From the NCBI GenBank assembly GCA_905147135.1, contig LR990052.1, forward strand, positions 15,128,200 through 15,192,199: a stretch of 64,000 nt of DNA. Direction: 5' to 3'. Source of the DNA: Blastobasis lacticolella (lineage: Eukaryota > Arthropoda > Insecta > Lepidoptera > Blastobasidae). The notes beneath the pieces are model-generated. The model was not told the DNA's origin. It saw only the letters and a list, made by a program, of their open reading frames with translations, and made no database searches. Numbering within the stretch: position 1 is the first letter of the stretch; each line of letters starts with the position of its first letter. This document shows positions 10,204-19,246 of the stretch, piece after piece. The translations under genes and the position numbers were made by a program.

Positions 10204-13122
10204 TCACTCGTCAAGATACTCATTCACCGTGTAGTATGCTTTTTTTATCAATATTGACTTTAACTTCCTGCAAAAGCTAAAGTCAGACTTACACTCGCGT
10301 ATGTCTAGATCTAGCTTGTTGTAGATGCGAGGACCCATGACTTTTAGCGACCGAGTAGTTTTTTCTAATCGATGAGACGGTATTAGTAGGTCATGCTTCC
10401 TTCTAGAGGAGCAACGAAGACCAAGAGTTGCGTTGCTAGGAAACTCCTTCATATTACGTCTCACATATTTTGCCATCTCATAAATATAGAGAGAAGGCAG
10501 TGTTAGGATGTTCAAATCTATAAACAATTGCCTCGCGGGTGTATCTAGCGGCACACGTGATAGAACACGCACTACTTTCTTCTGAACTACAAACGGCCTA
10601 TTCCTGTCTGCTGCCAGCCCCCACAGATCAATGCCATAAGTTAAATGTGAGTGAGAATATGCATAGTAGGCAATTATTAAATTCTTGTGCGAAAGCGTAT
10701 GTGACAGACGGACAATGGCGAAAAACGCAGAGTTTAATTTTGAGCATAGTTTATCTATATGGTCGTGCCACTGAAGGTAGCGATCGAACTCGACACCAAC
10801 AAAGCGAGCTGAGTCAACGTTTGGAATTTGGACATCCTCCACCTGCACAGACATGGTGGGGCCGGGGCCTCGCTTCAACGAAAACTCCATGAGGTTGGTT
10901 TTGGAAATATTTAACTGCATTCCATTTGCACGCGACCACGCCGCGACTGAATGGGTTACCGATTGAACAGTAAGGCTCAGTTCTTGGTCATCATCAGCGT
11001 GCACTATTGCGCAGATGTCATCGGCATATAACAGAAACTCGACAAACGAAGATTGAAAAGGTAGGTCATTCATCATTAACAGAAATATACTGTTGCCGAC
11101 ATTTGAGCCTTGAGGGACTGATCTGTCACCGATCATGCCAGGTTCGGACCTGCTACTGCCTACATCGGTCACCTGTGTCCGGTCCGATAGGAAAGTTTTA
11201 ATGAGCTCAAGAGGTACACCGCGAATGCCATAGTGGTTAAGTTTCGAGACGATGAGTTGATGGTCGACTAGATCGAAGGCGCGGGATAAATCAAAGAATA
11301 CGGCAGCGACGCGCTTCCTCGCCTCCAAATGGTGCAGCACGGTGCGCTGCAGCAACCGCGCCGCGCCCGCCGTGGAGCGGCCCGCTTGGTAGGCGTGCTG
11401 CTGCGGACACAGCGAGTTATTACTCGAGAGGAAATCAGCGAGTCGTGAACAGATACCTACTTCGAAAATTTTTGATAGTGCCGGGACTAAAGATATAGGT
11501 CGATAGCTTTTTATTTCGGTCCTACTACCCTTCCCCTTATAGACAGGGATTACCTTTACTACTTTTAGGTAGTCCGGGTATTTGCCATTACATACAGCCT
11601 CATTAAATTCCTCACAGAGAACAGCCAGAAACTCCCGAGGCAACCTCTGGAGAATGTACGTGGGAACATCGTAGATATCTTTTGTCTGTTTTGGTTTTAT
11701 TTTCTTAATGATTTTAACTATTTCATCCACCGTGAAAGGCTTAAAAAACATATTACGTTGTACAGATGGTACATTGTCGCGCAACATTCGCATAGCAACA
11801 GCGACGTTGGGCCGTAGCGGCGTGTCTCGGACTACTGAAACGTAATACGAGTTTAGGGCACTCGCTAAGCGCTGTCGCCCCGGCTCGCCCCTGCCCCCCA
11901 CAGCATGTTGCAATACGTCCATTCCATTCGTATGTGCACTTTTGTTTGTTTCGGACTTTATTAGATTCCATAAAGCCCGCCCCGAAGTGTCACTAACCGC
12001 CACACACTCATTCAGAAATTTCTTTCTGGTCGCCGCGAGTAGGCTAATGTGTTTACTTTTACAACTCAAGTAGAATTGTTTTAATTCCTTATTCAAAGGA
12101 AAATGTTGTGCGTACATTGATACAAGTTGTAAAAATTGACTAGAAGATTTTGTGTCATTATTGCACCATACTTGGTATCTAGTGCGGTGTTGAACTTTCT
12201 TAAGCCTACAGAAATTGTCAAATAGTTTGGTAAATGTTTCTAATATATTGTTGGTGCTTGACCAGTCATAGTGTTTAATTGTCATTATAAATTTATTAAT
12301 ATTGGTATTAGACGTCAATCTTTTAATTACATGCTTAGTGCCTGTGATTGGTTTTGAGACAGATATACTGAAACAAACAGCAAGGTGGTCACCAATTCCT
12401 AATTGTAAAGGAGATGATTTAATGACATCCAAGTCCGAAAAAGCATGATCGAGGCAAGTTCTAGACTCACCCTGGATTCTAGTAGGAAATCGGACTAAAG
12501 ACTTTAATTTATATCGATTTAATATGTCAAATAACTCGTTTTTATATTTGGACGATTTTAGAATGTCAATGTTGATGTCACCAGTGATCAATATCTGACA
12601 ATTTTCGTTTATAATGCTGTGAATAGCAAGTTCTAACTGACGACTAAATACCCTAAAATCACCCTCCGTGTTAGATCGATATATACAAATTACTATTAGG
12701 TTGAAGTCGACAACTTCTATTGCAGAAATTTCGATATGCATCTCTAAAGAGAAAGCGCAAAGATCACGTCTTTCTAAAAATGATAAATTATTATGTACAA
12801 AAATACAACTACCGCCATGTAGCCTTGAGGGCCTACAATAGTATGACGCCAATGTATAGTTCATAATAGCACAGACATTCATCTCGCCCGCGGTCATCCA
12901 GTGCTCAGTTAGCAGCAGGATATCGTAGCACTGGTCATTTTGCGTAAAAGATTCAATACGTTGGGTCTTATTACGTAAACACTGTACATTCTGTAGCACG
13001 GCATTCAATGATCGTCGACACGTAGCTTCAATGCGCTTGGTGCTCGGCGACTGCGCCGGAGTGGGGCTCGGTCCCGCGGCGCTCGCGGGGGCGCGGCAGA
13101 AACCAATTGCTATAGCATACAC
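10204..13122 (-). CDS. LINE ORF2: AP endonuclease and reverse transcriptase
   Basis: A protein of about 972 residues that would nick target DNA and copy the element RNA in place. The N-terminal apurinic-type endonuclease (about 40-260) shows NVQCLRNK, the catalytic Glu in LLLTEHW, the Asp/Asn in ITGDINIDIL, LDHAFSD and the terminal Asp-His in GDHLAV. The reverse transcriptase (about 480-790) shows VIPVYKGKGS, YRPISL, QHAYQAGRST, the first catalytic Asp in FFDLSRAFD, VPQGSN, and YADD in LLYADDICA. There is no RNase H or C-terminal zinc knuckle, consistent with the CR1 group. The first codon at 13122 is GTG. The frame is open upstream only to about 13145 and contains no ATG before the one in EHWM, so translation probably couples to ORF1 by frameshifting or reinitiation. 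It overlaps ORF1 by 95 nt in a different frame. Confidence 0.92.
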   Translation of the reverse strand: MYAIAIGFCRAPASAAGPSPTPAQSPSTKRIEATCRRSLNAVLQNVQCLRNKTQRIESFTQNDQCYDILLLTEHWMTAGEMNVCAIMNYTLASYYCRPSRLHGGSCIFVHNNLSFLERRDLCAFSLEMHIEISAIEVVDFNLIVICIYRSNTEGDFRVFSRQLELAIHSIINENCQILITGDINIDILKSSKYKNELFDILNRYKLKSLVRFPTRIQGESRTCLDHAFSDLDVIKSSPLQLGIGDHLAVCFSISVSKPITGTKHVIKRLTSNTNINKFIMTIKHYDWSSTNNILETFTKLFDNFCRLKKVQHRTRYQVWCNNDTKSSSQFLQLVSMYAQHFPLNKELKQFYLSCKSKHISLLAATRKKFLNECVAVSDTSGRALWNLIKSETNKSAHTNGMDVLQHAVGGRGEPGRQRLASALNSYYVSVVRDTPLRPNVAVAMRMLRDNVPSVQRNMFFKPFTVDEIVKIIKKIKPKQTKDIYDVPTYILQRLPREFLAVLCEEFNEAVCNGKYPDYLKVVKVIPVYKGKGSRTEIKSYRPISLVPALSKIFEVGICSRLADFLSSNNSLCPQQHAYQAGRSTAGAARLLQRTVLHHLEARKRVAAVFFDLSRAFDLVDHQLIVSKLNHYGIRGVPLELIKTFLSDRTQVTDVGSSRSEPGMIGDRSVPQGSNVGNSIFLLMMNDLPFQSSFVEFLLYADDICAIVHADDDQELSLTVQSVTHSVAAWSRANGMQLNISKTNLMEFSLKRGPGPTMSVQVEDVQIPNVDSARFVGVEFDRYLQWHDHIDKLCSKLNSAFFAIVRLSHTLSHKNLIIAYYAYSHSHLTYGIDLWGLAADRNRPFVVQKKVVRVLSRVPLDTPARQLFIDLNILTLPSLYIYEMAKYVRRNMKEFPSNATLGLRCSSRRKHDLLIPSHRLEKTTRSLKVMGPRIYNKLDLDIRECKSDFSFCRKLKSILIKKAYYTVNEYLDE

Positions 13123-13846
13123 CTTGAGGCCATGCAGTCGGCGAATTTATTTGTTCGAATATGCTCTCTGGAATTCCGATTACGAACGACGCATGTCTGT
13201 TCGACTTTATTGAACGTTTTTCCACATGGTATTCATCAGATTTTACTATCCCATTGAGAAAATTTATTATTTGTTCTGTACTTGTCTCTGGTTTAAACTG
13301 CCAAGCTTGTAAGTATTTTATTCTTTCTACGGTTTGTAGATGGTCAAGTCGGTTACCAGATCCCACAGAGACAAGTAAGCGGGATTTCTTGCCCTTTCGG
13401 TTTACAACTTTGTTCCAATCTAAATCTGCATCCTTTGATAGCGCAGGGGCCGCCTGTTTCGTGGCCTCATTGGCGTTGGTATCAAGCGCGCGGGGAACAT
13501 CGGTATTTTTCGGTCGACAAAGCGGCGTTGACGAATCAGCTGTTGATGCGCTTACTCCGTTAGCGCTACCGCGCTTTCCAGCGGCTGCCGTTCGGCCGAT
13601 GGCTTCGATCGCTTTTAGACGGGCCTGACGTTGTGGCCGCTGCAGCGCTTCTGGGGCAAGTGCAGGTGCACCAATTTTTGAAATATAGTCGGGGGTAGAA
13701 TGGGCACTATGCTGATTGAGTTTTAGTGTTGAAATCAGACTGGTTTGATCACTAATTACCGTTTCTAGGGCACTAATTCGCGTCACTAAACTAGTTACAG
13801 TTTTTGATAACTCGCGAACTAAATTTTCCAGCGCTTTCGTAGACAT
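13028..13846 (-). CDS. LINE ORF1 (RNA-binding/coiled-coil protein)
   Basis: A 272-residue protein starting at an ATG just inside the element. Residues 1-45 form heptad-like hydrophobic spacing (ENLVRELSKTVTSLVTRISA), a probable coiled coil for oligomerisation. A low-complexity Ala/Ser/Thr/Lys-rich middle follows. Residues 175-250 carry the Trp-containing domain common to ORF1 proteins of CR1-type LINEs: LQAWQFKPETSTEQIINFL, then RHASFVIGIPES, then SPTAWPQGVCYSNWFLPRPR. No CCHC zinc knuckles are seen. It presumably packages element RNA. Its last 95 nt overlap ORF2. Intact, no stops. The assignment rests on position and domain pattern; sequence conservation in this family is low. Confidence 0.8.
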   Translation of the reverse strand: MSTKALENLVRELSKTVTSLVTRISALETVISDQTSLISTLKLNQHSAHSTPDYISKIGAPALAPEALQRPQRQARLKAIEAIGRTAAAGKRGSANGVSASTADSSTPLCRPKNTDVPRALDTNANEATKQAAPALSKDADLDWNKVVNRKGKKSRLLVSVGSGNRLDHLQTVERIKYLQAWQFKPETSTEQIINFLNGIVKSDEYHVEKRSIKSNRHASFVIGIPESIFEQINSPTAWPQGVCYSNWFLPRPRERRGTEPHSGAVAEHQAH

Positions 13847-14009
13847 GTTACACGAAATAAAATTAAAATGTCAGGAGCACTACCTTGTCACTATTGACCT
13901 CTCAGGGGTGAGGGGGGTACTGGGGATATAAACGGGGCAACGAGCGCCGCGGGCTTTCAAAGTGAAAATATTTGCAATTTTATCACCCCCAGTGCTGTGG
14001 CCAAGTCGG

Positions 14010-14295
14010 GAATACAATCTAGTACTTGGAACACGTTTTAGAACTTGTCATTGGCTGTGCCTCGATCCGTGGAGTATACGATAAAGATTTCGGGAGTAGA
14101 GACACTCCTCAATTCGAACTCATCGTTGTAACCATGTCATTTTTACCGTCTGAGAGGATCTCTGATTTTCGAGCCGACAGGAACCTTTTATTTCCCAATA
14201 ACATTCATTATTTTATACAAGCATCTAAATGAACTTACTGAACAACATGTACAGAAATCGCGAGAAATGGTGATGGTAAAAATTATGCCTTTTAG
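14010..14295. other. flank of the LINE, no gene seen
   Basis: No coding frame of note; the 68-codon frame at 14026 has no recognisable features. Confidence 0.35.
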
Positions 14296-14405
14296 GTTTT
14301 AAGACTTTCGTGGTTATTCACTACACGTCCACTACACATATTTAATTAACCTTTTCGGTTTTAAGACTTTCATGATTAATAACTACACTTTCACAACACA
14401 TACAT
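14296..14405. repeat. imperfect tandem duplication, period about 60 bp
   Basis: GGTTTTAAGACTTTCGTGGT followed by TTCACTACACGTCCACTACAC (14296-14342) is repeated with changes as GGTTTTAAGACTTTCATGAT followed by AACTACACTTTCACAACAC (14356-14400). Two units only. Function unknown. Confidence 0.6.
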
Positions 14406-14800
14406 ATTATCTAGTCGTAACCATGACGCATGCAAGTGCGTCGAAATGTGGAGGTAAAAACAATACTAACCGTGATAACACGCCCGATAATGTGTAGTGA
14501 AAGTACACTTTTTAGGGTTCCTTAGCCATAAGAGTAAAAAATTAACCCTGCTATTATCACAATCCTCGCTATCTGACTGTCGGTCTGTCTGTGTGATAGT
14601 TCTCAATTCACAGATTTTAAAGACATCAAACTTTATATAGGTATATAATGCTGACACCAAATTACCTACATCTAATATTACCAAATAATTTAACTGTTCT
14701 AATTTGAGTCGGATTCATACGCAAAGATTTTAAATGTAATTCGCTTTTACGAATTACATGTTTCTCTGGCATTCATATCTATTATTTTATTGGACTAATA
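14406..14800. other. intergenic DNA
   Basis: Nothing recognisable. A GCATGCAAGTGCGTCGAAATG block at about 14427-14450 is reminiscent of a dispersed repeat but has no second copy in this window. Confidence 0.3.
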
Positions 14801-14802
14801 AT

Positions 14803-14890
14803 TAATATTAATATTACCCATCCGGGAAGGTACGGAATCCTTCGAGAGAGTACGGTACCTTCGAACGGTTTTTTACTGGTCGAACAATTT
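14803..14890 (+). repeat. left unit of a duplicated segment around a SINE
   Basis: ATTAATATTACC, CCGGRAAGGTAC, AGTACGGTACCTT, GGTTTTT and GAACAATT occur here in the order also seen at 15170-15250, on the far side of the SINE copy at 14901-15143. The two units are diverged, with small gaps. Either the SINE sits between two old tandem units or the segment duplicated around it. Confidence 0.5.
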
Positions 14891-14900
14891 GCCAACAATA

Positions 14901-15143
14901 ATTGAATACTAACTGACGTTCCTACGGTGAGGGGAAATATCGTGATGAAACATGCACATTCTGCCGACTGAGCGTATAACCATGATCCAAACTGGTAAGG
15001 TTCCCCTGATAGCAGAGTCACGGAGGTCACATGGCAGTCGCTCCACTGTAATTACCTGATCTGCCAAATCCTGGATCGTGGTCACAGCGGACACCGGGCC
15101 CACGTGCGCGAGAGCTCAACTGAGACAATAACGCCAAGATTAT
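14901..15143 (+). repeat. SINE family A copy lacking the tRNA head
   Basis: Begins at ATTGAATACTAAC and contains GGTGAGGGGAAATATCGTGA, TGTAACCATGATCC-like, CACGGAGGTCACATGGCAG, CTGATCTGCCAAATCCTGGA and the tail AATAACGCCAAGAT. The tRNA-like 5' head is missing or replaced. Confidence 0.8.
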
Positions 15144-15169
15144 TTTTTGTAATATTTTATTTGTCTAAG

Positions 15170-15250
15170 AAATATTAATATTACCTTTCCGGAAAGGTAC
15201 AAGCGAATACAGTACCTTTGACCGGTTTTTATGAACCGAACAATTATAAA
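15170..15250 (+). repeat. right unit of a duplicated segment around a SINE
   Basis: Diverged second copy of the 14803-14890 unit (ATTAATATTACCTTTCCGG, AGTACCTTTGACCGG, ACCGAACAATT). Confidence 0.5.
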
Positions 15251-15596
15251 CATAGTGACCCTACTCGGGGCCCAAGCACACACGGCAATCGTTCTCCCCC
15301 AGCCGAACGCTACAAACGCAACACTGAACTTTATAATGAGCTTGCGAGCTTTACGACCTTTGTTTCGTGTCATACGCGCTTTAATGCCAGATCTGATCTC
15401 GGCGTGCTTTAATTCGAGCCTTACATTTTACAAGGGTAATTAAACGGAGATATGAGAGACTGTGTATCTACTGTCGAGAAGTAAAGGCCCGTAGTGGTAA
15501 TTTATGTAACCTAACCCAAGGCACGTAAACGTGTGAAGTCGTGTGTATTTTGAACAGAGTACAAGGCCTTCTAAATCAAACAGATTAGAAGTAGTG
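15251..15596. other. intergenic DNA
   Basis: Three overlapping short open frames on both strands (15140-15443) show no domain or codon pattern. No gene supported. Confidence 0.35.
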
Positions 15597-15599
15597 TCA

Positions 15600-15731
15600 A
15601 ATATTAGCGGCTTTTACACGTAAAGTTCGGATTGCGCATCTGGGACTGCGTACCGAACCAAGGATAAAACCGCCCAGTCGATCCGGCGCGACGACGTGTC
15701 GGTTCCAACTGCGGATCAAACTGTCATACGC
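15600..15731. repeat. family G repeat, copy 1 (GC-rich)
   Basis: AGCGGCTTTTACACGTAAAG, GCGCATCTGGGACTGCG and GCGGATCAAACTGTCATACGC. The same blocks recur at 16213-16280, on the other side of a MITE. The longer copy here has about 60 extra GC-rich bases between the second and third blocks. Confidence 0.6.
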
Positions 15732-16135
15732 TAATGAGGAGTTTTCCAGTAGATATTGATAGTTGGTTTCAAAAAGCATCAATAGATGGCACTCCTACAA
15801 TTTTGGTAATCTTTTTATAATCTGTATGATGGTGGCAGTGATTTCATGCAGCCAACTCATACTAAACTTACAAATGTTTATACATAACTGTTAAAGGTTG
15901 AACGAAGTGTAAAAAGAAAAATTTATAGAATTTGGCACTATGTTCCATTATTATTACAACATCTAAATTGGTTGAAAACTATTGACAAATACAATATTAT
16001 CCAATACAACGTACCCAGTGTCTATATCCCTTTTATAACCTATTTCAAGCGATTATCAATTACCAAAATTGGCGGGGCACCAACTAGTGAATGGTTAGGA
16101 ATGCTTTAGATACCTATTGGAAAACTGCTCATTAC
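15732..16135. mobile_element. MITE family F, copy 1, with nested inverted repeats
   Basis: Ends TAATGAGGAGTTTTCCAGTAG (left) and the reverse complement of the right end, TAATGAGCAGTTTTCCAATAG, match except for two bases. About 50 bp inside each end is a second inverted pair: GATGGCACTCCTACAATTTTGG on the left against the reverse complement of CCAAAATTGGCGGGGCACC on the right. Non-coding, about 404 bp. A second copy in reverse orientation lies at 47006-47403. It has inserted immediately 3' of a family G repeat. Confidence 0.8.
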
Positions 16136-16212
16136 GATCAAAGGTGGCCACGGTTTAATCGTGGCTTTTTTCTTCTGGGCTGGCGCCTGGAGCGTGTCAT
16201 TTGCGAAAGTTT

Positions 16213-16290
16213 TTAGCGGCCTTTACACGCTAAGTTTCGACTGCGCATCTGGGACTGCGGATCAAACTGTCATGCGCGTTTACACGTACA
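16213..16290. repeat. family G repeat, copy 2
   Basis: AGCGGCCTTTACACG, CTGCGCATCTGGGACTGCGG, then ATCAAACTGTCATGCGC and TTTACACGTACACTTCGG. Shorter than copy 1 at 15600-15731. The similar TTTACACGTA words at both edges may be the element ends. Confidence 0.55.
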
Positions 16291-16730
16291 CTTCGGAACG
16301 AGGGTAGGAATGGCGTGAGGCGTTTCCTGCCTCCGAACTTATACCGGTCGTATAAAGGTGCGTCCAAATCTCGTAGGGTTCAAGGGCGCGCCTCACGTCG
16401 AACGGATTTCAATGTTGATGTTCGGCATGAAAACTTCATCATTTTTTATACCGAATGGTTCCAAAATAGGGAAAATCAGCGTTTCAAAATTACATCAAAA
16501 TACAATATTTATACCGAATAATATATTGATACCGAAATAAGAATTGATTGACTCATTGACTCGAGAATCTTGAACGCATCCTAATAATGTATCAAAGGTA
16601 GACCAATTAACTGTTGCTATCTCAGTCATTTGATAGATTTAAAAATAAAACTTAATTTTGCCATCGTGATCTTCAATTCGCCTACTCCTCGCCTTAGAGG
16701 AGGAGAAGAAGTCGAGTAAGTCGAAAAAGT
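16291..16730. other. intergenic DNA, no gene seen
   Basis: AT-rich with short non-coding frames (16315-16540). Confidence 0.35.
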
Positions 16731-16783
16731 CCGAAAGCGAACCCTGGCATAGGCCGGGATAAATGTTACAATGATGATGATGA
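16731..16783 (+). repeat. RTE-type LINE 3' end, first of two in tandem
   Basis: AACCCTGGCATAGGCCGGGAT followed by ATGATGATGATGA. It matches the last 45-50 bp of the copy immediately downstream (CCCTGGCAGAGGCCGGGAT, ATGATGATGATGA), so two 3' ends of the same family abut. Confidence 0.7.
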
Positions 16784-16965
16784 ATCTGCCAGAATCAAGA
16801 AAGAGGCCCCGTGGGCGACCCAAGAAACGATGGGTTGACATCGCTGAGTCAATTGCGAGAGCTGGCTCACGACGAGAGAATGCCGAAGACTTGGCGAAGT
16901 GGAGAACATTGAGTAGGACCCTGGCAGAGGCCGGGATAAGCGCTAGGATGATGATGATGACCTAA
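16784..16965 (+). repeat. RTE-type LINE C-terminus and (GAT)n tail
   Basis: The open frame encodes RPRGRPKKRWVDIAESIARAG, then ENAEDLAKWRTLSRTLAEAGI, and runs into an ATG-triplet tail. The GRPKKRW...AKWR pattern is the conserved C-terminus of RTE-type non-LTR retrotransposons. Only about 180 bp of the element remain (strong 5' truncation). Inserted into, or beside, an identical family end. Confidence 0.8.
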
Positions 16966-16972
16966 TAATTAT

Positions 16973-17036
16973 GGTGAAGGTGGACCCTGGGCCGTCACGT
17001 GCGTGAGCACAACCGGGATATTTATGCCAACATGAA
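16973..17036 (+). repeat. SINE family A tail fragment
   Basis: GTGGACCCTGGGCCGTCACG, TGCGTGAGCACAACCGGGATA and TATGCCAACATGA are the last 60 bp of family A. 5'-truncated copy directly downstream of the RTE-type LINE tail. Confidence 0.75.
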
Positions 17037-17088
17037 TATTACTGTACTTAGATATCCATTCAGGTTTAATATTAAATTAAAATATAAA

Positions 17089-17388
17089 GAGCGTCGGTGG
17101 TGAGAGGGTCCGACTCGTACGCGAGAGGTCCAGGGTTCGAATCCTACTGCCGCTATGAACAAACGACTTATTTCTGAGCTATGTTCATTAGTTGGACACT
17201 AACCGATGCTCTTACACCGAAGGAAAACATCGTGATGAAACCTGCACATTTCGAACTACTGAATGTGTAACCAATCTTGTCACGTTCCCCGTCAACAGTG
17301 TCACGTAGGTCAGATGGCAGTCGCTCCACTGTAATTATGTGATCTACCGAATCTTGGATCAGGGTCACTGGATAATAACGCCAAGATA
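17089..17388 (+). repeat. SINE family A copy with tRNA-like head
   Basis: Head GAGCGTCGGTGGTGAGAGGG (A-box region), GGGTTCGAATCC (perfect pol III B box, about 17132-17143), body with AAACATCGTGATGAAACCTG and CAGATGGCAGTCGCTCCACTG, and tail AATAACGCCAAGAT. Small internal deletions near 17270-17300. Confidence 0.88.
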
Positions 17389-17879
17389 AGTGAAATTCAA
17401 AGCACAATCGATGAACAAGCCCAGTCTACCATCCCACATAAGAAACAAATTACCAAAATCAGTCGGGCGTCATTGCTGACATCACAAGCTAATGTCAGAA
17501 GCATTTGTCTCTTTATATGAGCACAGGGACGTTTTGCGGGCCCTATTCAAAAAAAGGACCCCTGGGCTACACATATCGTTTTCAAATCCAGTATATCCAA
17601 TATTTTAATTAATAAAAAAATTATGCATACAACCTGGACATTTGAGGTGTATTATGTCTAATACACACTCTTATATTCGGCATCTACTACAGTTAAAAGT
17701 ATTGTTTTACACTTAAATATGTCATATTTCTAAAGCTATATCACTGTACCAGATAACAGCGTCGTAACCTAGATCCTCATCCATTCAACAGGTTACGCAC
17801 CCGTCAAGGAGTGGAAAGCCACGAGATGGGCCATATCTTTTAACCTATGCTCTGATACCGTTTTATGGCCCCACTGTAG
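17389..17879. other. intergenic DNA
   Basis: No gene or clear repeat recognised. Confidence 0.35.
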
Positions 17880-18195
17880 TTACTTGATTCTTTTAGTAAG
17901 ATTTGCGTTTATTTTGTACCACCCGCCGTGGGCCGGGTACTCATCCCCACTACGTAAACTATTGGTCACCACGCGAAGGATCGAAAAAACGTTTCTCGCT
18001 CGTACGTTTCGGATGTGGAATGAGCTCACAGCGTTTCCTTTGGACTATGACATGGGATCGTTCAAGAGGTATATTAGAGGTCTCTTCAGAGGCGGGCAAC
18101 ATATTAGTGACTCCTTTGGTGTTGCTGATGTCCATAGGCGGCGATGACCACTTTCCATCAGGTGGCCTGTTTGTCTGCCGTATAACATATAAAAA
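17880..18195 (+). pseudogene. LINE C-terminal fragment, family D copy 2
   Basis: The plus-strand frame (17884-18147) ends with the C-terminal signature common to several non-LTR retrotransposons: KTFLARTFRMWNELTAFPLD, then DMGSFKRYIRGLFRGGQ, then GVADVHRRR and a stop. It is followed by a 3' UTR of about 45 bp and an A-rich end (18180-18195). The N-terminal 30 codons are less certain and may be out of frame. Other copies are at 9196-9309 and 58721-58969. Pseudogene by 5' truncation. Confidence 0.75.
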
Positions 18196-18516
18196 TATAT
18201 ATATTAGCATTACATTATTTTCCGATATTACTTTTAAAACGCGAATTTGTTTTACGTGATGTCAGCGTATGATTGTGAAACGCGCTAATTAAGGTATAAA
18301 CTGCCGATAAAATAAGATGTATTTCATTTTAACGCCATCCGTCACAGGGCTAGTGTTGACTCTTCTATTGCTTTGTTATAATCACGCCTAACCTCCTCTG
18401 GTAATGGTAATGGTTCGTTGAACTTAATGAAAATTAACTTACTTTTCATAATCTAAGAGCCGATTGGCTGCCCGTAACGGTGCATTAATATTATTATCTC
18501 ACGAGATAGATTATGT
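18196..18516. other. intergenic DNA
   Basis: Nothing recognised. Confidence 0.35.
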
Positions 18517-18715
18517 ATCATCACAGCCCACAACAGTCCACTGCAGGACTTAAGGCATCTCCCATGAGAGGAGAGGTTATTGCCATAAACTCCGAGGCGT
18601 GGCAGACAGTTTGGAGATCGCAGAGTTTTACATAGTAGTGGAAAACGCTTCTGCCTATTTTCTAGCCTACGGAGAATCCAGAAATTTTGCCGCGAAATCA
18701 TAAGTCGCGTTCGCT
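18517..18715 (-). repeat. dispersed repeat family B copy
   Basis: ATCATCACAGCCCACAACAG, CCACTGCAGGACTTAAGGC, GTTATTGCCATAA and TGGAGATCGCAG, read on the plus strand. Sense is minus. The part nearest the 5' end is missing after about 18715. Confidence 0.8.
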
Positions 18716-19246
18716 TAAGAATCACTCTTTCTATTACACATTTTAAGGGTATGTTCCGGGTTTCCTACCGCGTACCTTTGAAATACCTTTAAAATGTGTA
18801 ATAATAACCGCGATAGTTTAAAACATTACTCTTTCTATTGTTGAAAACGGCATTAAAATCCATTGCGTAGACAGACGGCGGGAAGCGACTTTGTTTTTTA
18901 CTATGTATAGATAGATATAGGAACAAAACAACGCAATAGATGTATTAGGACTAAATACTGCCACTGTTAAAAAAAAAGATAAAAAGCCCCTTACCAAGGT
19001 GAGTGTGCCAATTAATAGCGCTCGCCCCACATACGAATCACGGCATCTAAAAGGCATGTAAAAGCACTCATAACACTGGATAAAAGATAAAAACGGCAGA
19101 ATAACAGCGTTTTCATTTCACATCGCTTTCCGACAATTATGAGCATTAAATGTTGGAGATCCACGGCTAGGGTTGACGAAAAAGAGTTTTCTAAATATTT
19201 TCGCCTGTGAAAAAAATCTGCTTTTATTTTTTATGCTTATCGCTGT
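18716..19246. other. intergenic DNA
   Basis: No gene seen; short open frames only. Confidence 0.35.

Larger units (their letters stand above)
9799..13990 (-). mobile_element. structurally intact CR1/Daphne-like LINE
   Basis: Minus-strand non-LTR retrotransposon. In order from its 5' end it has: a 5' UTR (about 13850-13990, GC-rich near 13900-13950), ORF1 (13846-13028), ORF2 with endonuclease and reverse transcriptase (13122-10204), a 3' UTR of about 400 bp rich in ATGTCA words, and a (TGAATA)n-type tail visible on the plus strand as four TATTCA units at 9805-9830. Neither ORF has an internal stop or frameshift, which is exceptional among the decayed elements of this window and suggests recent insertion. 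The 5' boundary is approximate; I did not find a convincing target-site duplication. Confidence 0.85.

Noticed and set aside
10539..10892. Plus-strand frames opposite the LINE ORF2
   Set aside because: Shadows of the intact minus-strand reverse transcriptase frame.
17089..17165. Possible tRNA gene (A and B box present)
   Set aside because: It is followed by the conserved SINE body and tail, and similar heads occur in many copies; no intact cloverleaf with paired acceptor stem is evident.
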